64,000 nt of DNA from Cardinalis cardinalis (lineage: Eukaryota > Chordata > Aves > Passeriformes > Cardinalidae). How positions within the stretch are numbered: the stretch's first letter is position 1; every line of letters starts with the position of its first letter. The notes under the pieces were generated by a model. It searched no databases. It had not been told where the DNA came from and saw only the letters and a list, made by a program, of their open reading frames with translations. The position numbers and the translations under genes were made by a program. Where the stretch lies: the NCBI GenBank assembly GCA_014549065.1, contig JACDOX010000001.1, positions 7,693,736-7,757,735 on the forward strand. The letters run 5' to 3'. Of the stretch, positions 24,332 to 36,776 are shown in pieces.

Positions 24332-27300
24332 CTGAAAAGAGAAGAGAAATTTGCCTTTAAAGACCTATTTTATACACAGGAAAAAAGTATAATCACTAAG
24401 TTCTCAGATGTTCAAGAGGGAAAATTCACACTTAGCTGTACTGTAAGAAAATNACTGTGTTGTCCTAATGACACATTTCTTGGAAAAGAAAGGAACAAAA
24501 ACAATGACTGCATTTTGGGTAGGCTGAAATTACTGAGATATATCAAATGTGGTCATTACTTAGTCAAAGTAGCCTTTAACACATTCAAACATTAAATTTC
24601 TGCAATCTACGATCCCTGAAATTTTTCATCAAAAATGATGGAAAAAGCCTGACTCATCTCGTCTGACCTTATAGCTGACCTATCTTGGTCTAGGAATTTG
24701 GAGTAGGAACCTCTGTCTGTCCTTCTCAACATGAATTCTCCCATAATTTTATCATATACAGCATGCACATAATAAGAAAATTCATAATACTCTTTACATG
24801 AGAGTCAAATGAAAGTCTAGGAAGAGAATGAATACAATATTCTATATCTCTAAAAGAAATAAGATATTATCTTCTTTTGTTTTCCCTCATGTGTTTAAAC
24901 TTGAAATAAGGGTAGCTACATACTCCTCTGATCTACCCCAGAGTTATAGTAGAATATCACTGTGAATGTAAAAAAAGAGTAGCAAAACCTTTCCTGACAG
25001 ATTCATGTCCTAACTCCTATGCAGGGCAGGATCAGAGAGAGGTCAGCCAGGCCACTGCTCACATCAAGCCTCATTTAAATTACCTTTTTTTTTTTNAAGT
25101 AATATCAGCCACAGAAGACCTAACTGTACTCCCACCAAAATGGGTGGTGGTCAAAGGGGGCAGCCAAAGGCNTGCCTTAGTAAGGTAAATCAATATAATN
25201 GGAAATTTCAATTTCACTTTTGCANNTACACAAAATACTTTTCCCCTAAAATACAAAAATATGAATAACCATAAGGGCAGTCATATTGCTTCCAGCCTCC
25301 TAAAGCTGCTAAGAGCAAACTCTACAGCTTGCTGGAGCTGTTCCCTTGTAACAGACCAAACCTGTCTTTCTGGTTTCACTTTTGTGAAGCTCAGTGCAAC
25401 CTGCAGTAGATCCTTAAAAAAGGAAAAAAGAAAACAAAAGAAGAAAAACTAGCCTTGTTGCATCTTTTTGGGTGCAGTGAGGTGGTTTTTAATTAGTGAT
25501 TTCTGACAGTTGATTTTTTTTGTGTATTTCTAAGTTGTAGCAGGTTTTTTTTTTTTTTTTTCTCAAGAAATCCTCCTTTCATCTTCCATGAAAAATTTTA
25601 AAGCTGAATTTTCAGTTTAGCTTTATATTTTGAAAAATGCTTAAACTCTAGATCTATAAACACTTTTATGCTCTTGGGCATCACTAATTTCACCAAACTG
25701 TAGGTACTCAAAATAGCTTTATATTTTGGATGCAACTTTTTAACATTTTCATTTTAACAATGAGACTGAAGCTCTTGAAGAANTTTGCTTCNAGACACCT
25801 ATGCTATTTGGTGAAGNTTCTCAAAGTTATTGGTTATTTCTTAAATTTATTTTCATAGTTACTGAAAACTGCATTTAAAACATAGTTTACATCATTTCNG
25901 TTATCATCATTATTATCAAAGTTATCAAAGGCATGTGAGAAACAAAGAATATAAGAAGACAAAGTTCATACATTTGGAAAGGATGAGGGCATCCCAATCA
26001 ACTGTTACTATGTCAATATTTATTGGTAGGTATTTGTACATTAAATGATCCCAAACCTCAGCTGCCTGTAGGTGAACAAGCTAGTAAAAGTGTATTTGTC
26101 TCTATTCAAGCATGCAAAAAACTGGTTTCAAGTGCACCTATAGTAGAGAGCAAAGTATGTAGTTCAATACTGCAAGGAGAGAGAACTTACCTTTTCAACT
26201 AATTCCTCTGCAGTTATATTTGGGTCGTAAGGGATTGGCTTCCCAATGTATGTGCGAAATTTCACAGGAAGTCCTCCATATGGAGGAGTAAAAGGCAATC
26301 GAGTGCTTTCATATAACTGTCTAAAAAATCCTGAAATGGTTTATGGGAGGAAAAAGTGAGATTNTCGTCACAGTAAACACAATTCAAATGTGAAATCTGA
26401 TTAATGTAGAATACTTCTTAAAAATCCATGCTTTATTTGAGAGTCAGGAAGTTGTTACAGGTTGAAGCAAGTTTAAGCAATTNTCCACCAAAACAAAGCT
26501 TGATGGACTTAATAGACCAGAGAAATAAGACAAATCACACGCACAAACCAGTTATGCACAAGCAATTTCCAAATTTGATCTACCTCTGACCCATGGCAAG
26601 TGTTAGAGAATCCAAAGTAAGCAAAAGTCTGAAAAGCAAAATCTAAGATAAAAGTAAGAGAAATCTGANGGAAAAAAGATAAAACATTAAAAATGCATAA
26701 AATATATTTTTAAGTTCTTACTTCTTTCTTTAAACATCCTATAGCCTTCACGGACATTTTGAGTATACATTGGAATGATGGGCTAAGGAAGTAGAAAAAA
26801 AAATAAAAAGGTGGAAATGTTATACCAGGTTTGAATTTCTGCTTTANTGCTTGCTAATGCAGCTAAGAAACTCACTCAAATACAGAGAGTAATTACCAGT
26901 TAGTTAAGTAGTAAACAAGGAATCTTGATTTTAAAAACTCCAGAATAGAAATAAAATGCTGTTTTTCAGCTGCCATAAACATCTGTTTTAAAGTCACTAT
27001 CTGTAAATAAAATGACTGACACTGTACTAGGTTTTCTTCTATATTATGTATTTACTGCAATATCACTGACTGGAACATAAAACAAATTTCCATGGTTTCT
27101 TTGTCTAAAGCTCTCATTGTGAGTGGTGAATAGGAAAGTATTCAGTTTGTGAAGTCTTGCAGAAAGCAAGCAGACATTCACGGATGGCTCGTCTCATCTG
27201 CTTCTCAAATAGGGTCTAACTGAAACAGTAATGTTCGGGCAGAACTTCACTGGGAAAGACTTCTGCAGATCCCTGAGACAAAAAAAGGCAATTGTGTGTC

Positions 27301-30300
27301 CTCACTGACCTGGACTACACACCTTCTGAGAGTGGATCCTTAGGCACTTACAGAACAAGGTCGCTTCATCATTGTGACTGAAAAGAGACATGCTTGAGAT
27401 ACCTGCACTTGAAACTGTCATGCCTTACAGCCTGAGGTAAAATTTCATAGTTTGTAGACAGACTGACAGTAGTTGTATCCATGTATGCAAAGACTTTTTT
27501 TCTCCTGTATTGTCCCTTTTCCTTTTCCTGAAACTGTAATTTGAATAGGTTGTAGGAACAACTTGTCCAGAAGGTAATGAAAGAAGACTTTCCTACTGTT
27601 AAGAATCACTACCACAGAACAGAAACTGCAGGATGAGAAAAAAACAAGCAGGAAAANACCTAACTAGAGCCTACCAAATAACTCATAGTGATAGAAAACA
27701 TTAAAAGGAAAAAATACCTAAGGGAGAACAAAAGTATTAATCATGCATAAAGCTGTAACAGTAAACCTTTCAGAATGCAAAATTAAGGGAAACTGTTAGA
27801 AATGAACCCTTAAAAAGTAAGCAGTAATTTCATTTAAAAATATATAAGTATGGACTCTAAAAATACTAAACTTTNTTCAATTAAGCTATTAATTGCATAC
27901 TGTACAGCTAAGATGTAAAATGTTTGAAACCTATCTGTCACACAGACAAAACANTTTAAATTTTAGGAATAGTACAAGATAAACATATCGTAGGCTATAA
28001 AGAAATCTAACAACTACAGAAGGTACTCTCATGCAATGATCAGGNGCTAGGTAGGCAGCAACATTCAGTCCCTAGTCTGGAAAACACAGGTATGCACNTA
28101 AAATCTTACATTTCTAAAGCAGCACAACCAGATCTGCAGTAACCAACACATTTGTACTTGCTGTGCTGGATCTCAGCTGGATCACTCCCAGCCAGCTTGA
28201 AAATCACAAAATTACAGGATAGTTGAGGTTGGACGAGNCCTCTGGAGATCAGGTAGTCCAAATCCGTTGCCCATACAAGAGAATTTTATAAATCATAGCT
28301 CCTGTTTATTTTTCACCTAACTCAGCTTGAAGGAATTTTTAGGCACAGGTAAAATTCAGGGATCTTCAGAAATGATGATCCCTCCCCATTAGCCTGCAAA
28401 AACCAAGCCATAGACTGAGAGTATTTTTGAAAATCATGGATGAATTTGACTGAGACAAATATATGTCNTAAAGGTACACTGAGTCATAATAGTAACACTC
28501 TGACTCCTGTAAAGAAGAGTAGTTACACAAAATGAAGTGGAAACCAAATGCAGAAACTTTACAGGTAAGGACTGATGCTGAAACTACCTTCCTTGTTTGC
28601 TTTTCTTCAACTTTTTCAGTNGAAGAACTATTGAATTTCTGTAATAGTATATGATGGATGGGAATGTCTTTTCACATATAAAGTTGATTTTGTCTTGAAA
28701 TCTTCATTCAAGTAATCTTGACAGGTTATTAACCACAATGTAGTTGTTTTGATAAAGTGTGTGTAGTTCTTTGGTTGAGGGCTACACTGTATGTAGAGAA
28801 ACTTTTAAAATACCCTTATAATTCCATCTTGCTTTTATTCATGATATCTGATTAACTATTAGCAAATTTATAATAATTGCTACATAATAGAACAAGCTCT
28901 GATATCTGGATGANTTTATCCCCAGTGTATTTGGTTTTTGTGGCCAGATTTTGGTAAAGCAGGAGCTAGAGGGGTGGCTTCTGTGAGAAGCTGCCAGAAG
29001 CTTTCCCTCTGTCTGGCAGACCCAATGTCAGCCAGCTCCAGGATGNATGAACTGTGTGCCAAGTCCAAGCCCATCAGGAATGATCAAAACACCTCTGTGA
29101 TAACATATTTAAGAAGGAAAAAATTATTGTGCATATGTAATTGCGGACAGAGAAGAACAAGGTGAGAAAATGTNAGNGAAGCAGCCCTGCAGNCACCAAA
29201 NTCAGTGCAGAAGGAGAGGGAGGAGGTGCTCCAGAGCAGAGATTCCCCTGCAGCCCAGGTGAGGCAGCTGTGCCCCTGCAGCCCATGGAAGACCACAGCA
29301 ATGAAGAGATCCACCCATGGAGGAGACCCACACCAGAGCATGGATGTCTCAAAGAGGGCTGTGTAGCTGCAGGAAAGCCATGCTGGAGCAGGCTCCAGGC
29401 AGGGGTCTGCAGACCCACGGAGAGAGAAGCCCATGCTGGAGCCGGTTTCCTGGAAGGACTTGTGACCCTAAGGGGGACCCTCACTGGAGCAGGCTGTGCC
29501 TGAAGGATTGCACCCTNTGGAAGAGTGACTCACATGTTCATGGAAAACCTGTTGCCCAGGGGATGGACTCAATTTGAAGTTTGTTTGTGGTATGGACCCC
29601 ATACTAGAACAAGAGAAGGACTCTTCTCTCTGAGCAGTGGCAGAAACAACAAACTGGCCATGACCCCCATTCTCCATCTGCCTGTGCCACTGAAGGGAAG
29701 GAGGTAGAGCCAAGGAAGAAGGGAGAGGTGNGGAAGAGGTGTTTTTAAGAAATTTACTTTACTTCTCATTGTCTTGATCTGATTTTGTTGCTAATAAATG
29801 CAATTAATATCCCTGAGTCTGGTTTGCTCATGATGGTATTTGGTGAGTGATTTCCCCCAGTCTTTATCTCAGCCCTTGAATCATTTGCTTTATTTTCTTG
29901 AGGAGGGCAGTNATAGAGAGGCTTTGATGAGTGCCTGGTATCCANTACACCCCAGTCTTTGGTCAACCTGGAAGACTAGTCTGGCCAGTATTGAAAAGGA
30001 TGCAGCAAGAACAAATAATCAAACTTGAAATGTGTCAAAAGATGGGATCCAGTGACTACTGTGGACCTAACTTAATATAAGAAATTATATATCAGGTTAA
30101 TATTGCCCCCTCTACTGTTAAATGCACAACAGTTCCTTTTTTTTTTTTTAGTGTTCAATTATCTAGGGTTTGTCTGATTGCAGATTTCCAGATAAATACC
30201 AATGATGCCCAAAGTTCAGTGAAGCTTGCAAGCTAATTACAGCAATGTCCACCATGCAGGGATCTAATCAGGNTTCCTGATCATAAAAACCCACAAAGCT

Positions 30301-33300
30301 GAATGAGGGTAATAAAAAGAGATATAAGAACTGCCAGCACTGTAAAGGCAAGCCCAGGCTAGTAGCAGTTAAAGGATAATATACTCTCTGCCCTCCTGGT
30401 TACAGTCCTACATAGTGNCTCTTTTACCAAACATTATGCAAAGGACCACAAGACCCTTTCACACTGCGAGAACCTTACCCTCAAAAACTACCCAATTCAA
30501 TAAATAAAATTTTTAAAACCCCCATCAAGAACCAAACCCAAAATCTGTCAAGAAAAGGAGGTAACAATTTTATGTACTACTATTCAGTTATTTCCACGTG
30601 CTTCTATATTATGGAAGACTAGTAGAATTAGGAGAATTACTGGCAAGGATTCTTGTGATGTGTTTTGATCAGGGTGGCAATCTATGTAAGGGCACTCAGA
30701 GTTTTTAATTCAATCTCTATTTAAAAATCCACAGCCTGTTCCACTGCATTACTGTAAGGTTCCAGGTGAAGGGAGAACATCTGGCAAANGTTTTTCCAGA
30801 TGTTTGGAGTAGCTCGAAAGACAGAGATTAAAGCAAAATCAATAGCATTCTCTCAAGTCCTTAAAGTGACAACTCTAACTGTGTCAGCATATTGTTTATT
30901 TGATACATAAGACTATTAGGGAACTCAAGATACCCATATGAATTTAACTGAGTTTATCCCATTCACATTCCAATACTTTCCCTGTAGTGGTGGTGTACAG
31001 GCCCACACAGTATATGAAGTATTATGACTAACATTTACTCTTTTAGAAAGAGGACAGGAAACAGAACAGAAGCACCTAAAACCTGACTTTTTAAAGGCCA
31101 CATTAGACAAGATGTGGAAACAGGATTCCAGGCCTAAAATTATTTTATCCATTGGGTAAATGCCCCTCATTTTATTCTAGTGTTTAATTATTTCCCCACA
31201 ATAATTTAGATATAGAATTATGAAGAAATATTTACCTGAAGCATGCATTTTGCACCTTCAGAGCCTTTGTACTAGGAGCCATAGCGCAAGAGACCAAAAC
31301 AAAGTTTGAGAAGCAACAAATCAGATGAGGTGCAAAAGTGATATAACTGCACAAAAAAGGGATGTTAAGAAATTAAAGTTTCATGGGAAGAACTCAACTC
31401 CCTGTACAGCTTCTCCTATATAGACAGAAAACTTTATGTGGAAGATCAAAGAGCACTGCAAGTGATGAGATATTCATAAGAATATGAGGAAAAAGTGATG
31501 GTTGTGCNGTTCATGAGAAAGCAGCAGAAAGTGCACGGCAGAACAGATAAAGCCTGGATTTGCACCAGTATTGTCAGACACAAAAATCACTAGGTATGCT
31601 AAGTCTAAATTAAGGCAGAAAACATGTGGTGATGATGACGAGGAGTGGCAGTTAGGAAAAAGACAGGGTTGCTGCTCTTTCAGCTGCATGCCATCCCAAA
31701 TACAATAATTTCTCAGAGACTGTATCAGAAAAACAGTCTGCCTATCTAAACATAGATTTAGAAACAAGAAGTCAGAGCTAGTGGTAGAAGGTTGTATTNG
31801 TAGATCATCATCCATATGGAAACTAACTGAAACCTTGGCCATGAAATACAGTGGTGGAGTGCAAATCAAGAGAAGCACACATCTAGAGGATGCTGAGCAT
31901 CTGACACCCACACTGAACACATTTCAGTGCTCTGTTTTTACCTAGAACTAGTTCTTTTTGNCATCGACTGAAGACCATTCGGCACTGGAGAGTATTATGT
32001 TCCAATTTTGGTTTAGTTTCAGCCAGAAGGAATGCAGCTCCAGTATTCTAACATGTTCCTTGATGTGAATGAAAGCATGGTGAGGAAAATGCACAAACTG
32101 CTTCAAAAGTGCACACGATTCAAACTCAGACACTGATGTAGACACACCTTGAGTCAGTTGATGCAATCTTTCACAAACGTGAAGAAAAGTAAAGGTAAGG
32201 ACAAAATCCTAGACCCTCACAGAATAAATGAGAAGAAAGATAAGGATAATACATTAAAGAACCATAAGAAAATGACTGGATATGTGAAGTAAGATAAAGA
32301 TGTAATTCTATTAGGATAAGAGAAAATAATGAAACCTTAGGGCAGTACAGAGAAGGACCACAGTGAAAATTCTTGAAATACAATCAAGATGAAACACTGG
32401 ATGCCTGCATGATGGAACTGTAGACATGGAACCACAGATATGGATGCTTTGAAACAGTCAAGGAAAAGTNTGACAGTTCCACAAAACTCTTGCTCCTTGT
32501 GAATGAATATGCTTGAGGAAAGCAATGGGAAAAGGAAATGAAATCTTTATGTCCCAACCATTTTTCCTGGAAGATTTTCCAACTAATGCTCCTNAGCTGT
32601 ATTTTATATTGAAGCAGATATGCAGAAAGCATAAACTGGGATTGGTAATGTATGGCACTCACCACTTTTGCTTCTAGAGCCACCTGAGCAAAGCCTTTTC
32701 GATTTCCCCACATCAGCTGATAACTTTCATCACTGAACAGCGCTTCTCGAACTCCACCCGGGGAGATGGACACCAAGTATCCATTCTTCAGGGCAACAAG
32801 GCACTCCTCTCTTGTACCTGGTATGACACCCGTCACAGCCAGCAATAACCTAAGTCCTGAAATAAATAAGGAGCAAATGTACCTTTAATATAACAATATA
32901 TANCCCAAATGTTTGCATGGAGGAGCCAGATTACAGCTAAATTAAAATCTAGTAGCTATATATTTAGGCTAAGACAATTTTTATGAAGGAAGTAAGGCAC
33001 CTACAGAGTAAATGCTGGCAGAATGACAAATACATGACAACATTTTTGCCCAAATATTATGAAGATGAACCATATTGTCAGGAATGCTTCAGTTAAAAAA
33101 TGCTTCCACATGCTATCTTTCATAATTATCAACCAAATTATGTAAANAAAACTTGTGGGTCATAGCTAGAGATGAGAAAATAAGCATCTATTCCTCTCTC
33201 CTTCTTTTTGCATATTTTAATACAGAAAAAAGAATCAGTACAATAAAGATTGGTACAAAAAAAAAAACCTGACAAGCAGCTATTTTTGGTCGTCTTTTAA

Positions 33301-36300
33301 AATGTGATATTCAACATTTTAAACATTGAGGTATTGAGTTGTAATTGAGTATTTTGCGGTTAAATTGCAAACTATGTGGATCAAATTCATGCATCTCAAG
33401 ATGCATGAATGACAGAAACTAGCAGGGCAATTTCAGCACCACAGGAATGAATCATGAATGAATTCACCACAGTGAATCTCCTTCCTCTGTTTCCATAACT
33501 GGGATTTCTCTAAAAGACAGATTGAGAACCANAGAAGTACTCTATGCTTTCTAATATTTTCTTCATATTTTAAATATATCAGTTTGGAACTCTGATAGAA
33601 AGCAAACAAGCATTTCCACAAACTTCAAATTCCCTGTTCAAAGAGCATAGCTTGAAAATATTTTTTTTTATATTAAATGGAAGCAACAGATCTGGACTGA
33701 CAGAGGTCTGCAACAAAAACTTTGGAAGACAATAGATAACACAGTGCTGAATCCTGTAATTTAATTGTATTTAATCTTATTCAAGCTATCATACTTAATA
33801 GATCTTTCTGTCAAAGACAGATGTTGACTTTGATTAATCCTTTTGGGAACTCATATCTGTTTCATCCTAAAGTCAGGAATGCCATATGTTTATTATTAAG
33901 CAAAGAGGTTCTTCATTTGCTTGGCTTTAAAACTTTTGAGAATTATAATGTATCACATGAAAATATTATCACTTCTTATTCCCCTTTTCTAGGTCTCACA
34001 GAATTTTTTATCCCTCAGCCATGCAAGGCTTCTGTTTGATGTCCTAGCTCTTCAAAGGAAGTCACACCACACCTCTGAATCATTCTTGTCCTTTTTTTTT
34101 TGTTACTTTATTACTTAACAGCTATTCTGAGATGGAGAGACATTAATTCACAAGAAGAAATCTCCTGTAACTGTAATTAATCCTGTAAATAAACTGAACT
34201 GAGGTCTAGCATATGCTCACGAGAAATCTTTAAAGAACCCATCTGTGAAGTGTAACATTTCTTTGCAAAAGGTAAGCAGAGTAGAGCAAAAGGTTAGGGA
34301 GGAATTTCACTTTTAGCCACATCTTCTGCTAAAGCAGTGGGGANGTCTAACTTCAATTATTTGTGGTCTTTCTTATCAGATGTCTTTTTATAGCCTTTTT
34401 GAAGGCTGANACAGCATTTGCCACCTTTTGTTGCTCTAACATAATGAAATCAATATGTTATGTACACACCAGTAGTCCAGGAACTGCACAGCTGAGAGTG
34501 TTGCTTAGTCATAACAAATGTTNATTTTATATTTGTAATAAAAATCTGTGCTAGGGACACTTCAATTTGAACAGTGCCCTCTTACTTATCCCTTAAAAAA
34601 GGAGTCTCCTTTGCAATGCTTTGATAAACTTTCTCTTTTTTGAGGGTACTCTTAAAAGCCAATCATCTTTTGATGACTTCTTATTTCCAATGTGCTCAGG
34701 ACTACACAGTATTTACTAAGTAGGACTTAAGAAAANTATTGTAATCTTCTCAAGTCCTACTTAAGAAAGGACACTTTCTAGGAGTGTCTGAATATGGTTT
34801 TAGCATCAAATTTACTTGAGTTTATAATACTTATTTTCAGGAAAACTTTGTTTTCCAAGGAGTATCCTTCTAAATAGCTTCCTCTATTCTCTACATTAAA
34901 ACAGCTTTCAATATTAGTGGCATAAAGGTGCCTTAAAATAATTCCCCTGCTATTCCTTCTGGACACTCTTCCTTATGCCTTGTTTTTCTAAAATTTAATT
35001 CTCTTTGCTTCTCTGTATCTGCTCCTGACCAGTCAGCACTAGGTCAATAGTAGAGTCCTATCCAGCACTTTCTACTGAGGAATGACATTTAATCCCAAAA
35101 GGATTATAATCTCTATTTGCTTGCTTTGGAAGGTTTACCAATGTTTTCACTGAAAAAGCAGAATAATGCTACTCTGTTTGTCCTGTTACATCTACCAACT
35201 TTTAGTTTAAAAATCTGAAAGCAGTCTTTTTAAAAGCTCTCTTTCAAGTATAGTAAATGTAAAGTTCACCAAAACCAGGACAGGTTTTGAATCCAAGAAG
35301 CTTAAATACAAGAGAACAGGTTCTTACCTGGTAAACGAAACACAAAATGATCAGCTACTGACAGGCAAAGTCTTTTCTTCCACAGAAACAACCTAGACAA
35401 AAAGTAAAGGTAGTCTATAGGAATAGCTCCATGGTAATACACAAGAATTCCTGGTCCTTCTGGGAGGTTTTTCACACCATGAAGCTCATAACCTGTTTGG
35501 GATGGAAAGCAATACACTGACAATGATATCTGTAAATCATCTGGCAGTTCAGAGAAAACTTTTTACTTTCTTAAGTGACCTTCAAAGACTTGTGAANGCC
35601 TCTGTAGTAGCTTTCAAAATAATTAAGTTCAGGATGGATCTTTTGGTCAATACCACAAAGAAAGCCCCTCAGACACCACAGCATATCACTAGACTGATTT
35701 GTTGGTCAGTTTCATCATGAGATCAGACTTGAACCTGACATTTTTCCCAGTGAGGGAACTAAAGTAATTATTTCCCATTAGGAACTTTTTGNAAATAGTA
35801 CAATAATAATACTTCAAAAAAATTTTAGTAACTAATGTGAAAATGCTTCATTTTCAGAAATAATGACCAATACTTTTGTGAAATCTGGAAGTATGAATCT
35901 CCATTCTGTGTCAATGAGAATGAAGAGTTTGGAATTTTCCATAATTTTTTCTTTTAGAGACGGTGAGATGTTTAAATTGAAACCATAATCTTTAAGAATC
36001 CCAAAGAGAGGTTCTCTCCACAAGTGTTAAATATATTCACTTCACAGTGGGAGGGAATTTCCTCACAGACATGCACTTCTATGAATCCTTGTCATGACTC
36101 TTCCTACATTTGGTTTGGTTTCAGGTGGAGCCAGACTAGAAGGCTAATGTATACAGAAGCTTGGGAAAGACACAGCTTTTGCCAACTAAGACCTCTGTTC
36201 CACCTTGTCTGCCTTCATTTCCATCCCTGCTACAGTTCCTGCCATGATCCATTTGGATGGGATTGGAGCAGGCAGTNTCCTAGGAGCATATGGAGAAAGT

Positions 36301-36773
36301 TTTATACTGCAGGTTGTTCAAAGAAGCCATACAAAGTATAATAAATGTAATTTATTTGCATCCATATGGAAGAAAAAAATTAAAACTTCTGTGTATTTAC
36401 CACTTATTGTAATTCAATACTTCAGACAAGTCCTGTTGTACTTACCATGCCATATTCTTGCATATATATCCCAAAAGCTTGCTATAGTTTTTCTTACACT
36501 ATTCCAAACATCACTTAAGGGATCTGCTTTTAACTCATTGTTCCTCTGATATATTAAAAGCAAAATATTCGTAAGGTAAATGAAAAAGACAATTGTTAAA
36601 GGGACTATAAAAAAAACTAATATTGCACTAATTGTCAGTGAGGCAATGATCAGATGAAAAAGGTATTTCTTCAGGAGCTCCACAACAGTCCATTCTTCCA
36701 ATGCATAGAAAAGGCAGCTGAGGCTGGTCATTGGTAACTGTCCTGAAGCACAGGATTCTTTTCTACCTAGCAT
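24227..36773 (-). CDS. TMEM68-like acyltransferase, copy B (six coding exons, 330 aa, intact)
   Basis: Spliced coding sequence joining 36446-36773, 35328-35492, 32663-32856, 26722-26782, 26191-26330 and 24227-24331. Exon lengths and phases are identical to copy A, and the frame is open through 330 codons. Visible parts: LEEWTVVE, a hydrophobic hairpin at about residues 40-75, the catalytic block YHGAIPID (His130, Asp136), ADHFVF, PGGVREALFSDE, KGFAQVALEAKV, PIIPMYTQN, YGGLPVKFRTYIG, TAEELVEK and a basic C terminus. Identity to copy A is about 57% overall: 46/110 in exon 2 and 142/220 in exons 3-7. Expected role: ER membrane acyltransferase in neutral-lipid synthesis, by family. One codon in the last exon is GCN (Ala whatever the base). 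The start is the ATG three bases after the exon-2 acceptor; an in-frame ATG further up lies in the intron. Relative to copy A it keeps Ile at two motif positions (HGAIPID), as I recall for TMEM68. Confidence 0.93.
26191..26330 (-). CDS. copy B exon 6
   Basis: The acceptor is AACCATTTCAG|GATTTTTT and the donor is GAAAAG|GTAAGTTC; 140 nt. It codes for residues 250-296: RQLYESTRLP, YGGLPVKFRTYIG, KPIPYDPNI and TAEELVEK. Confidence 0.95.
26722..26782 (-). CDS. copy B exon 5 (PIIPMYTQN mini-exon)
   Basis: A 61-nt exon with acceptor CTACTTCCTTAG|CCCATC and donor GAAAGAA|GTAAGAAC. It codes for PIIPMYTQNVREGYRMFKER plus one base. Confidence 0.95.
28200..28290 (-). repeat. CR1 LINE 3' tail
   Basis: AAATCACAAAATTACAGGATAG, GAGGTTGGACGAG, CTCTGGAGATCAGGTAGTCC and AATCCGTTGCCC match the antisense 3' end of CR1. 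Short and diverged. Confidence 0.75.
28926..29970 (+). mobile_element. solo LTR of an avian endogenous retrovirus (about 1 kb)
   Basis: Recognised from landmarks of a large LTR family common in birds (probably ERVL-like, from memory): a TGTATTTGG start, GAGAAGCTGCCAGAAGCTTTCCC, ATAACATATTTAAGAAGG (TATA-like), repeated CTGGAGCAGG units, GAAGGACTTGTGACCC, AATAAA at 29793-29798 and GTATTTGGTGAGTGATTT. No internal retroviral genes flank it, so it is a solo LTR. CCCCAG lies directly before 28926 and again at 29950-29955, a possible target-site duplication that would end the LTR at 29949. Similarity to the family continues to about 29970, so the end is unsettled. It sits antisense to copy B in intron 4. 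Confidence 0.85.
32663..32856 (-). CDS. copy B exon 4 (GG-x-REAL motif)
   Basis: The acceptor is TTATTTCAG|GACTTAGG and the donor is AAAGTG|GTGAGTGCC; 194 nt. It codes for residues 165-229, including SPGGVREALFSDESY and KGFAQVALEAKV. Where copy A has LLDVFGVIHGP, copy B has LLAVTGVIPGT, so the acidic Asp and the His of that segment are lost. Confidence 0.95.
34717..34763. repeat. 12-bp inverted repeat
   Basis: TAAGTAGGACTT (34717-34728) and AAGTCCTACTTA (34752-34763) are perfect reverse complements with a 23-base loop, within copy B intron 3. Confidence 0.7.
35328..35492 (-). CDS. copy B exon 3 (catalytic His/Asp motif)
   Basis: The acceptor is ATCCCAAACAG|GTTATGAG and the donor is TTTACCAG|GTAAGAAC; 165 nt. 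It codes for YELHGVKNLPEGPGILV, YYHGAIPIDYLYF with His130 and Asp136, and VADHFVFRLP. Confidence 0.95.
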
Positions 36774-36776
36774 GTC
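36446..36776 (-). CDS. copy B exon 2 (start codon, membrane-anchor exon)
   Basis: The acceptor is TTTCTCCATGCAG, followed by GAC and the ATG at 36773-36771. The donor is GGCATG|GTAAGTAC. It codes for residues 1-109 plus one base, beginning MLGRKESC. Only about 42% identical to copy A exon 2, although the length is the same; the hydrophobic hairpin is kept but rewritten. Confidence 0.93.

Larger units (their letters stand above)
24332..36445 (-). other. introns 2-6 of copy B
   Basis: Introns at 35493-36445, 32857-35327, 26783-32662, 26331-26721 and 24332-26190. The 5.9-kb intron 4 holds a CR1 tail (28200-28290) and a 1-kb LTR (28926-29970). A small inverted repeat lies at 34717-34763 in intron 3. 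A poly-T run is at about 25545-25562. The 148-codon minus-strand ORF at 31474-31920 resembles no family I know. Confidence 0.8.

Noticed and set aside
29074..29503. Overlapping ORFs of 116-136 codons on both strands
   Set aside because: They fall within the solo LTR, in its repeated GGAGCAGG units; no retroviral protein is encoded.
31474..31920. 148-codon minus-strand ORF within copy B intron 4
   Set aside because: No domain, no similarity to the TMEM68 exons, and both live copies splice cleanly without such an exon.
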